A DNA stretch of 64,000 nt, taken from Carya illinoinensis (Eukaryota > Streptophyta > Magnoliopsida > Fagales > Juglandaceae). Where the stretch lies: the NCBI RefSeq assembly GCF_018687715.1, contig NC_056764.1:1056501-1120500 (forward strand), given 5' to 3'. The notes under the pieces were generated by a model. That model was not told the DNA's origin and ran no database searches. It worked only from the letters and a program-made list of their open reading frames with translations. Within the stretch, counting starts at the first letter, position 1; each line of letters starts with the position of its first letter. Below are positions 47,027-57,422 of the stretch, in pieces. Both the position numbers and the translations under genes were made by a program.

Positions 47027-47361
47027 TGATTTCTCTCTCTCATACACACTACTCAGACCTTTTATGATTTAATCGGATCAAATACCTTATAATGATTGAA
47101 ATAGCAAAAAATACACAATTTTTTTTTTAGTAATATGGATATAGACAAGAAATATCACAAAGAACAGGTAGTGGGAATATTCACTTTTCCTAAACAGCAT
47201 TGCCAATGGCAAACCCATAATCTAGCCAAATAACGGCACCACACTCCTCTTCCATCATATGTACTGTGAGGAACAAAATGTAATGTATGAAGGACTACTT
47301 ACAAGAAATTTCTATGAAACAAAATCCGAGGCATAGTCTAGCTTGCATGTAATGGATTGTC

Positions 47362-50300
47362 TCAAAAGTAACTAGACTGAGTCTGCAAGAGCTCAAGCTG
47401 CGCCAATAATTTTGCAACTGTTGGTTTTAATCTAGGATCCCCATTCTGTGCTAAATCGATAAGCACCACCTGAGCAGATTCCTCATGCTGTTCTCTGCAT
47501 TCGTCCACCCTTAAAATCCTCTCCAATATCCATAGTGCTTTCTCCTGAGCCTTTACGTTCCCTGATTCTAAAACTTTTATGATGGCTTGAATGCCTGACA
47601 TTTTTGCTATGCAATTGCTTCCATTCTCCCAAATCTCATCTTGCAAGAGGGTTGCAAGGGCACTGAGCACAGCTTCGTCTGCTTGCCTATCGTTACCTTC
47701 CAATATTTGGACAAGTGGGGATATAGCACCTGCCTTGACCAAACAAAATGTGCTGTTAACAAAGCAGTAGCCATCATGAACTTCACAAAATGCGTCTGCA
47801 GAAGGAGGAACACACAACCATCTAGACTTTCTTGACTTTCTAAGAGAGAGTGTATTTTGTGATAACTGAGCAAGCGAGGTAGCAGCTCTGCATTTTGCAA
47901 TTGGTGACTCACTTGAGAGCAATTTCACAAGCAGAGGAATAACCCCGTGTTCCACGGCGAGGTGCTGTAATTTCTTATCAGAAGGGTTTGTGAACCTGAT
48001 TAATACACCTGCAACACTCTCCATTAACCAGCATGTTGTGGGTGTTGAAGTTGCATTGGAACTCATAATGGAGACCAAAATAGGCAGCAGTTTTTCCTTC
48101 TTAAGTATATCTGTTGCTTTTTTATCACTAATGGGAAGATTGCTAAGTATGCCAACGGCTGCAGCTTGTTCATTCTTGGAAGTTGATGATGATGAGATGA
48201 TATTGACAATGATGTGAATATGGGCTTCTCCAAGCTGTTCGGTTAACTCTTCTGGTAAACCTTTAGAGAGTGTGTAAATCAAATTTAAGGCCCCACTCCT
48301 GATTTTTGTGTTACTTTCCATCAGAAAGGGTAGTAGAAGTTGAATTGCACCACTTTCCTTCATCTTTCTTCTAACTTTGGCCGCACTTGAATGGGCATAA
48401 ATGCTGTTAAGTGCTTGTAAGAGATGACACTGAATTACTGGACTCGAAAGATTTAAAAGTGAGAGCATCTGCTGAGCCACATCTTGGTTAACAAGAATAG
48501 ATTCTGACTGAGCTATCCTTGCAAGAATTGCTGACGCTGGCTCCCGAAGAGTCATGAGCACAGAAGTCACAGAAAACAGAAGCTGAAGAAGAGGCACCAC
48601 TATGCCTGAATGGACCAAGCGTTGGATGTTTTCTGTCAAGACAGATAAATTTTGCAATGCATTCAAAGCTGACAATTTAGATTCTAGTTTCCCTGAATTG
48701 AACATCTTAACAAGGGGTTCAATTGCCCCATCTTCTCCAAGGGAAGCTCTACACTGATCTGTGATCTCCATTCTTGAGAGTGCTGTTGCCATGAGAATCT
48801 TACTCATGTCAGAACCTGCCGATATATCACCAGAAGATTTAATCAGATAAACCAAACTTTTATAACCTGAAAAATGTGTTAGACTGGTGTATATGGTATA
48901 TAAGCATATAGTTGTACGGAGTGTATTCAGCAAATGTTTTTTCTTTCAGAAAATGTACAATTCAGTAGGTATATCCTCCTGGTTGATCCCCTCTGATTAT
49001 GCTTTTACAGCCATGTCAAAAGTGTCCAAACCCATTGACCTTGTGCGTTTACGACAGAATGCTTCACTGCTTTATCTTAATTTTCGTGTACTCCTTAAAA
49101 TTAAATCTTTTGAGAATGGGAGATTAATAAGACCCTCCACTCAAATTACAGACTCTCATGTTTTGTAGATGTACCCAAAGCTTGAAGCGTATGGCACGTC
49201 AAGCAATCTTCTAATTTGTTGCAGCTAGCTCATTCCAAACATCAATTCACACTAAACCAAGCTAAAATGCAGAACATCAAACTATACAATTAAAATAACG
49301 CATTCAAGCACAGGGCTTCGTAATCACCTTCCTTCAGGTACTGCACTAATGGCTTGAAGTAACCGGCCTCGGCCATATGAAGCGCATTCTGAGTATTACT
49401 TGAAAGGGCATTTAACAGCTTCCCTGCATTGTGGGCAGCAACAGGATCATCCCCATTTAGCATTGCAACCAGCATAACAATGCAACCTTGAATTCTGCCG
49501 AGGCGCCGCTTAACTGCTGTGAGATCTGAGAGATCTAGCAACAGCCCCACAGCCTCCCTCCTTTCTTCCACATCCCGTGTCAAAGACTTCACCAGCATTG
49601 ATAAATACTCAGCATCCGCCACCTTCTCCTGTACACTTTAATTGATTAGAAACATACCAAATTTGCAGTTTTTGTATTTCTATTCCAATCCAAAAATTCA
49701 AGGAAACAGAAATCCAGTAGTTTCAGATATGATATACCTTGTTGTCAGCACTCTCTGAAGCCAGTCTTCGTATTAATTGAATTACAGTCGATCTATTGTC
49801 CTGCTTGCTTGAACCTAAACGATTAAACAAAATTGGAATGATCCCTTCTTCACTGATCATTTCATGACTAACGTTTCCACTTCCAATCAACTCATTCAAT
49901 CCCCAAACCGCAAATTTAAATTCTTCATCATTGCCATACTTAAGCTGCAACGCAACATCACCAATATCAAGAGTAATTCTCTCCTCAATAATTTCACTCT
50001 CTACTTTTAACTCACTAACAAACTCTGATCTCCGACTGGAAGTTGGACTCGAATTCGGAGTAAACCTTGCATTAATCAAATCCTTTTGAAGCTCCCCAAT
50101 CTTGTCTTTAAAATCTGCACATAGTTCAAGACTAGCAAAGAGCAAAAGGCCTAGCGACCTCCCAAGATTATCAATTATTTCCTCCACACGCTTAACAGAT
50201 GTCGGATTGGGACTTTGGATCAAGGCCTGCGAGAGTTTAAGCTCTCTCTCAAGGGATTCCACTGCTTTTCGAATCGTTGACCTCTCCATGAACTTATTAT

Positions 50301-50484
50301 TGCCCCCTAGTTCATCGAGAAATGGAGAAAATTTCCCAACCAGCAGTGCAAACTGAGTGGAAGTCTCTCTTTCGGTGACAGACTCTTTTGACAGAGAGAC
50401 AACCTCGTCGGCATACGCCATCAGTTCCGACATGAGCTCTGAAAAGCTTCTACTATCGATATTGTTCATTTCTTTATGTGACAT
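47362..50484 (-). CDS. Armadillo-repeat protein related to PUB42-44 but lacking a U-box
   Basis: Three exons (minus): 50484-49738, 49628-49328, 48815-47362; 833 residues. The N-terminal ~150 residues are helical (SRSFSELMSELMAYADEVVS onward), like the domain before the U-box in plant PUB proteins. Instead of a U-box, residues about 155-185 are a short polar linker (FTPNSSPTSSRRSEFVSELK). ARM repeats fill the remainder, for example LGEDGAIEPLVKMFNSGKLE, ESGAIQLLLPFLMES and VEHGVIPLLVKLLSSESPIA, and the family's RWLCVPPSADAFCEVHDGYC block with FCLVKAGAISPLV. The C-terminal arrangement matches PUB43/PUB44 (SAUL1). Without a U-box it should not act as an E3 ligase itself; a scaffold or regulatory role is inference. 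Exon phases join cleanly, so an unnoticed U-box exon would have to lie in an intron; I see none. Confidence 0.85.
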
Positions 50485-50798
50485 ATAGATTGAAAAAGAA
50501 GATGAAGAAGAAGAAGAACTTAATCACTCTGATAAAAGAGCTCAGAATTAAACAAAAAGGGCATGTGTGACAGAAACAGATACAATAAGGAGAGGGAAAA
50601 ATTTACCGAATTAGTGAAGTATGCAAAGGAAAGTGAAGTGAGAGACAGAGAGAGATATACAGGTACAGAGAGAGATCCAATAATATGAAGAATTATACAG
50701 AAGAGAATCAGAATATAAAGAGAGTATTTATAGATAGAAATATCAAAGAGCAAACAATATTCAACAGCAGAGAGAAAGAGAACCAGAGACCGACCGAC

Positions 50799-50829
<31 letters not shown>

Positions 50830-53734
50830 TAAACAGAAAGGAAATGAATCTGCAGTGCAAATGCAAGAAAGACTGGTTCTCTGACCGACTGAGACTCCAA
50901 AGATTGTGCATCCACCTCTACGTCTTAGACCCGAGAACAGGAAAAAAGGAATCAAACCAAAGCCGAAGGAAAGACTAAGACTTGCACTCGTTCTTTTTTG
51001 TCCCCGTTCTTGCCAAGTCAGAAATATAAAAAAACGGAGAGAGAGAGAAAAAAAGAGAGTGATGTGTTGAGGGCTCGTTGGAGTTTTGCAGTTTGGAAAC
51101 ATATGGAGAAGGGTATACGGCGAGTCATTGTCAGTCGGCTTAGACCATTTCATTGACATGATTAAAATATACAACGTACAGTTTATCAATATCATCCTCT
51201 CCTTCGGCCATTTACAACCAGGGAAGACGAAGTCAAAATCTATCTTCTTCTCTCTCTTCACTGTTTTCTTTCGGCCCTGCTCGTGTTTTCTTTTATCTTG
51301 TCCACTTGCTTGCCGTCTCTCTTTTATTTTCACGTATTCAAACAAGCTAGATGCCGACTGGTTTCCTGGGTCAACGATACTTCGACCGGTTGAGTCTCGA
51401 TCTGGTGTGGGCTTGGGTGTTAACCCCCCGCGATGGATTTCAATAATCTACTCTTTCTTCCCAACCATATATTATATCATAAAAATCAACGTTTCTTATT
51501 TTTGTTAATGTAAGATAGATAATATTTTTATTTATTTTAATAATATTAAACAAATTCATTTTTACTAAAACTTTAACTAAGTTTTATTAACAAACATACA
51601 TTTTCCATTTTTCATAGTGTTATGTACCATTTCAATTTCCTAATAATTATATATTTTTTATATTTTTTTATTTTGAATTTAATTATATATTTCAATTCTC
51701 TACTAATTTTTAAAACTTAACCGTTACAAAATATTACTATTGGAAAATACCAGATTTGAAAAAAAAAATTATATTATTTTTAAAAAGGTAATAATTTTGA
51801 AAATTTTGTTTAAAATATTTGCTAGAGACTAATAGTTCAAAATATAAAAAAATAAAAAATAAAAAAGATAAAATAATGAGTGGTTAAGATTGTAAAGGAA
51901 AGTGAGAGAAAAAATAAAAAAAGAAAAATATTATTTTAATAAAATAGAGAAAAAAAAAATAAGGATGAAATGTAGGAGGTATTGTAAAAATCAATAAAAT
52001 TTAAGAAAAAATTTATAAAAGTATTATTCTTAGTTAAAAAAATTTTAAAAATAAAAAAATTACACCATGTGAATGCTCTAATAAACTAAAGAATTACACC
52101 AACCAAACCCGGCCCCACCCGATCTCACTGGAGAGCATCTATGGGCCATGGCCCACAAAAGCATCCTCCACATTTCCAAAGGCAAAAAAGTTTCATCATG
52201 CTCTTCTAGTTCTAGAAAGACATGTCTCTCTTTTGGAAAAAATTATTCTCATTGTCTCCTAACTAAATATTACATATAATTTTTTATTTTTTTATTTTTT
52301 TCTTATTAAATATATAGTATATGAGTGACGAATAAAAAAACTCCACTAGTTTAATAAGAATAAAACTAAAAAATAAATAAAAATTTAATATATAATATAT
52401 AGAGTGATGAATAATAAAACTTTTTACTTTCGAGAAGCCGTAGTTTGAAAAGGCTAAAGCTCAAAAGGGAAGCCGAAAGGAGTATGGACTCACCCATCCA
52501 TTCCAAGTGAGGTGGGAACTGCGATGGATGCTTTTCCTTTTGGAAAAAGTTTGCTTTCAAATCTTTGAATATATGCAGGCTTTGAATAGTTGAGATTTTT
52601 TTAGTTTTCTCATCCAATTTAATAATTTTATATAAAAAAAAATATAGACGCAATATTTAATATTTATATGATATTCACAATTTCACGCCATCGAGTACGA
52701 ATAAACTATTAAAAATACATTTATTTAGATATATATAAAAAAAATAAAAATAAATAAATAAAAGGACATTGGAAGAGAAGATAAATAACTCTTTTTTTTT
52801 TTTTTTTAAATCCTCATTGAAAGTAAAGATGATTAAAGATAAATATCTTGAAAAAATTAATAGATGTGGTTAAAAGAATAAAAAAAAAAATTCTAAAATC
52901 AAGAGCTACATTTTTCTTTCTTAATTTTGTATTCAATGTGTTGACTGCGTGTTTCATATGTTTTTTTTGTTAAGTCCTTGGCAGTTCGAGCCTTCAATTT
53001 CAAACCTACAAATACAAAACAACTCCAAAATTTGGCGGTCGAGATGGCAGCCGAGTGGAGCCTTCGTTACCTAAGTTAGTACAGATCGAAAGAGGAAAAT
53101 TCAAGGCAGGTATCCATGAGTAGAGTTTTTTTTTAGACCAGCCCCCACTTCAGTGTCTGTGGATTATTTTTATACCTGTGTTCAGACTCATAACCTGCAA
53201 CTGGATGGAGGGGTATCCTCCTAGGGTCTCCCTCACCAGGTTCCATCCAGGCGTGGCCCTCTGATGAGGTAATTAATATGGCGTGATTCTTTGATATGTG
53301 CATTTAATATGGCATAATCACTTAGTGTTGTCTTAGAGTCTAGTCCCATCGAGATGACATGTTTCCTCATTTCCTCGTTTGGGTAATCTCTTGCCTTCCC
53401 AAAGCAATTATTTGTCCTTGACTCGGCTCCTATATTTGACTTGGTCAGGTCGAGAACTTTCAATCAAGTTGTCGAGATGCTTAGCGGGCTTAGACAATTG
53501 GGTACTGGGCTTGGCTTCCCGAGCTTTTAGTGGTTGATGGAAAACTCTCTTGTTATCTGGAATAGGTTTACATTCTTGGGTGTGGGGCTCCAGGAAAAAT
53601 CCCCCAACACAATGCTAATTTAAGACTTTCAATTATGCATATAAATATATGCGAATTTATTTATGAGATTATTTAGATTGATATCTTTATTTTTTAAAAA
53701 GAAATGTATTGCACTTAAAAGTTATTTTTTAAAA
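50485..53734. other. Upstream of ARM gene and AT-rich repeat-laden intergenic DNA
   Basis: The first ~600 bases hold the presumed leader and promoter of the ARM gene, with GA/TC microsatellites near 50800-50824 and 51035-51058. 51500-52900 is very AT-rich with no gene. 53090-53610 holds GC-richer DNA with the repeated phrase TTAATATGGCGTGAT / TTTAATATGGCATAAT, ending GAAAAATCCCCCAACA; it may be a decayed LTR, but a second copy and a target duplication were not found. Confidence 0.4.
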
Positions 53735-53975
53735 GAGTAATGTTATATATAATTGTGAAATATGTAAGTATCGTATAATCGTTTTGAAAAAGAATGGAAT
53801 CCACTATTAAAAAATAAAAAATGATAGTCACAGTCGTAAGTATGCAAGCCCCACGCAATCATTTTAAAATAAATAAATAAATACGAGACTTACATAAAAA
53901 ATTAATTTTTTAATAATAAATTTAACTCTTTTTTAAAATGATTATACAATCCTATACTTCACGATAAATTTTTTA
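53735..53975. repeat. Foldback MITE-like repeat
   Basis: The left arm (GTATAATCGTTTTGAAAAAG, then CACTATTAAAAAATAAA) pairs with the right arm, which reversed reads GTATAATCATTTTAAAAAAG and TTATTATTAAAAAATTAA. It carries no gene. Ends are approximate. Confidence 0.5.
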
Positions 53976-54177
53976 AATAATTATGCAGACTACCATCGTA
54001 TCTCTTTTTAAAAATAAAAAATACAGTAGGATGAAAGGAGACAAGGACCTTGCTTAATCCTAACGTCATATTTTCAAGTACCTCCGCCACGTACCACCTA
54101 AGGTGGCAACCCCTCTCTCTCTCTCTCTCTCTGTTGTCTTATACAGAGCTCTCTCTCTCTCTCGTATTTGTGTAAAA

Positions 54178-54466
54178 ATGAATCCTCAAGAGCTCGGCTG
54201 GCATTAACATAGGCTTGGCCTTTGTTGTTCTCTGTCTCTTCTCTATCCTCGAGAAACAATCCTCAAACGCTCCCATATACAACGCTCGTCGTCTCTCGAA
54301 AGGTCACAACATTCACTTCCATCACTCTCTCTCAATCCATCGTTTCTTCCCTTCCGTTTCCTGAATCCCACGCGCTTTTCGTGTTACCGAAGACGAAACC
54401 CTCGAAACTGGGGGCCTCGACGCTCTTGTCATTATCAGACTCTTTAAATTCGGGTCAGTTTTTTTA
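54178..54466 (+). other. Unresolved exon-like segment upstream of CopB
   Basis: After a CT microsatellite there is a 9-codon ATG frame (54178-54207), then an open frame from 54213 to about 54466 with serine/threonine-rich, acid-poor translation (SLSSRNNPQTLPYTTLVVSR onward) like an organelle transit peptide. This frame has no ATG: it is closed upstream by TAG at 54210. A possible donor TTCGG|GTCAGT follows. It could be the first exon of a gene broken by CopB, or a pseudogene. I make no functional claim. Confidence 0.3.
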
Positions 54467-54582
54467 GTTCTTTTGTTTCTTTACGTGAACTCGCAGTTAC
54501 TGCCTAAGATATTGTCATGGACTCATGGGAACACCCCTGATGCTATTTACCATAATTTTGTATGGTATTATGGTGGATTACC

Positions 54583-55089
54583 TGTTAGAATATTTTAAAT
54601 GTGGGCTGCTATTGGTTGCTGCTTTATAAAAACGTGTTAGATATAAATAGCTCATAATGGTACTTTAGTTGAACCCAATAAGTTAAGTGATCATTTTGGG
54701 GTTCATTGCACCTTAGTAAAATAGGATTATATCCTATTTAAATTGTGGTTAATTGTATGTAGGCCTAGAAGTTAAAAGAGTCTTATTCTGTTTTTTCTAG
54801 ACTCATTGGGTTTTGGAGTTTTTAATGGGAGGACTCCACATAAGACTTCTATATATATGGCTAAGTCCTCTCTCCTCTCCAAAATACGGATGTGTGTTTT
54901 AGCTTGCCCCATTGATAGCTAATATTTTGTGAGGAGAAGGAGGGGAAGAGTTGGCCACTAATATTTTCAAGTGGGATTTCAATTTGGTCTCTGCAGATGG
55001 CTTCCGCAGGTATGATTTCTATATTTTATAATCCTTTTGTTTATTAAGATTCTTCTCTCTAGCATGTGTTTCTGGTTTTTCTATCAACA
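54583..55089 (+). repeat. CopB 5' LTR
   Basis: Starts TGTTAGAATATTTTAAATG and ends TTTCTATCAACA, two bases before the primer-binding site. Length about 507 bp. Contains the likely gag start codon ATG 54997 and a splice donor (55010). The 3' partner is not in the window, so the left border is set by the TGTTAG consensus only. Confidence 0.75.
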
Positions 55090-57415
55090 TGTGGTATCAG
55101 AGCCTTTCATGCTAGAATTAGAATCTTTCGTATAAATTAGTATAAGATATTACCTTTTTTTCCGTTTCGTTTGTTCCGAAAGCAATATTATTTGTAAATT
55201 TCTTTACTTCTCCGTGGGTTTTCAATTTACATATTCGGTTGAAAAGTCAAATGATATCTCAACTATTCTTCTTTTTCTTATTACTCCTGTCGTTATTGTT
55301 GTTTTTCCTTGTTAAAGATTATACGGATTACATTTAATTTGTAATTTTCTTTTAAGTTGATACCCATTATTTTAAAACACTGTATATATGTTTTTCGGGT
55401 ATTTAATATTGTTTCCCCTAAATTAATTTTATTTTTTGATCCAAGAATTGCAAGAAATTGAGAAAAATCCATTTGAAAACCCTTTGACCCGAATTTCAGA
55501 CCCGCGACCCGATTATGACCCGGCTGGAGGTAGAAGATGAATTCTCCTCCAGCCTTGACAACGCCCACTCGCACCAAGTGGCGCGTGCGGCGCGTGAGGA
55601 CATATAGAGAGTGATTTTTGCTCGTTTCTTTTTCCAGTATTCATTCACTCGCCCTATTATTTTTTTCTATATTATTTGAAAAATTTTTGTACAACCATAA
55701 GACACTGTTTTATAATTTAGAGCATTATTTATGCATTTTTTGAGGAGCTACAGTATACTGAAAATTGTGATACATTTTCTGGTGAATATTCAATGCCTTA
55801 TAAGATCTATGCATATGTGTACTCTCTCTAAGCATGAATGTGGATGCATGTTATTTTTTGTAACTTATTATAAACATTCTTTTAAAAATATATACTTTTC
55901 AAGTTCATATTTAATTTTAGACATATCTATTTTCTTATATGCTTGATCTGTTTATATTATTTTTGTCTATCAATCACATTTGTATTCTGACTTTGATGAT
56001 TATGATTATCATTTTGTGATTAAATTTTCATGGGCATTATGATTATCCTTGTTTTCTCTTTAAAGAGAAATCTTTTGATCTTTTTGAGGGTGGTAGCCGC
56101 CAAGGTGGTACACTCATTGATATTAAAAAAAAAAAAAAAATTGCACATAATATCTTGCCCAAAGGTATTATTCTGTGTGATATTTTAGAAAATTGTGAGA
56201 AGTAGTTAATGAGATTGCATTAGTTTAGAAATTTCCTTCTGCCTAAAGGTGATGGTATTTTGAAAACTGATGTGATTTTATTAATTTGTTTCATGATATG
56301 TTTTAAGAGTACCTTACAGTATGTTGTTTAGTCAACCCAAAGGTGACTTTACAATGATACACCAAGGCTCTTATCGTAATGAAGCTCATATGGTTCTGAG
56401 CTTATTTCGAGCTGTCTAATTAATAGCCTATATTAATTAGACAGATTTGTTATCATCCATTAATTGCATGCTTTAGTTTTGGATGATATTTAAATAATAT
56501 GTATTATTTAATGTTTCCGCAGTTTTGAGTGCCTCCTTTATTTCAAGTCAATTGTCTGCTATTGAAACTTTGACTGGAAATAATTATGTGAGATGGAAAA
56601 GAGATGTAGAAATTGCGCTTGGTCTTTTGGGTTTGGATTTTGCCTTGGAAGAGCAGCCTTCAAAACCTACTGATAAGAGCACTGCTGAATATGTGGTTGA
56701 GTATCAAAAGTGGGAAAGAGCTAACAGGCTTTGTTTAAAAATCATCAAACGTTCTATATCTGATTCCATTATGGGAGCTATTCCGGACAATGACAATGCT
56801 AAGAACTTTTTGGGTGCCATAGGACAAATGTTTATTGAATCTAATAAAGCTGAAACTGGAGACCTGATGGATAGACTGATGAGTATAAAATATGATGGTT
56901 CAAGTGGAGTTAGGGAATACATTATGAAGATGATACATATATCCTCCAAACTAGAAGCCCTTAAAATTTCCATTGCAGAGCCTTTTCTAGTGTATCATGT
57001 TCTCAATAGCCTTCCTAGCCAGTTCAATCAGTTAAAGGTTGCTTATAATGCTCAGCGGGATAAATGGGATTTAAATGATTTAATTGTGGTATGTGCCCAA
57101 GAGGAGTGTAGGATGCGTCGTGAGACTGTTGAAACTGTGCAATTAGCTTTTCAGCCACAACAAAACAAGGGGTCTTCTCATAATCATAAGCCTAAATTTC
57201 AAAAAGGTTATAAGTCACACCGAAATGAGCACAATAAAAGATTTGGAGGTCAGACTTCTGGTGGTTCTAAAGAAATTATAATGAATAGTGATCAGTGTAA
57301 GTTTTGTAAAAAGAAAGGTCATTGGCAAAAGGATTGTTTTAAGTTTAAGACATGGCTAGAGAAAAAGAAGAAGAAGAACTTGACAGGGGTTCGTAAGCAA
57401 AAGGAGGCCAAGTGA
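54997..57415 (+). CDS. CopB gag, probably spliced, start codon inside the LTR
   Basis: Proposed exons 54997-55009 and 56523-57415, giving 301 residues. The main frame has no ATG near its start: its first codon in the open stretch is TTG at 56525. Joining ATGGCTTCCGCAG (54997-55009, followed by GTATGA) to the acceptor TTTCCGCAG (ends 56522) gives the N-terminus [15 protein letters not shown] in frame. The protein shows the copia gag fold ([20 protein letters not shown]) and one zinc knuckle [14 protein letters not shown] near residue 263. Gag packages element RNA in cytoplasmic particles. Eight bases (TTCCGCAG) are shared by the donor exon end and the acceptor, so a rearrangement origin cannot be excluded. 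Stop is TGA 57413-57415. Confidence 0.65.
55092..55103 (+). promoter_or_regulatory. CopB primer-binding site
   Basis: TGGTATCAGAGC, a 12-base match to the initiator methionine tRNA primer sequence, two bases after the LTR. Confidence 0.88.
55104..56522 (+). other. CopB leader / proposed gag intron
   Basis: About 1.4 kb of AT-rich noncoding sequence between the primer-binding site and gag. With the donor at 55010 it would form a 1.5-kb intron that removes the primer-binding site from spliced RNA. Contains a GC-rich patch (55490-55600). Confidence 0.55.
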
Positions 57416-57422
57416 GAATGAA

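Noticed and set aside
53090..53616. Possible decayed LTR ending CCCCCAACA
   Set aside because: No matching second LTR, target duplication or primer site was found in the window, so it is only mentioned as a remnant.
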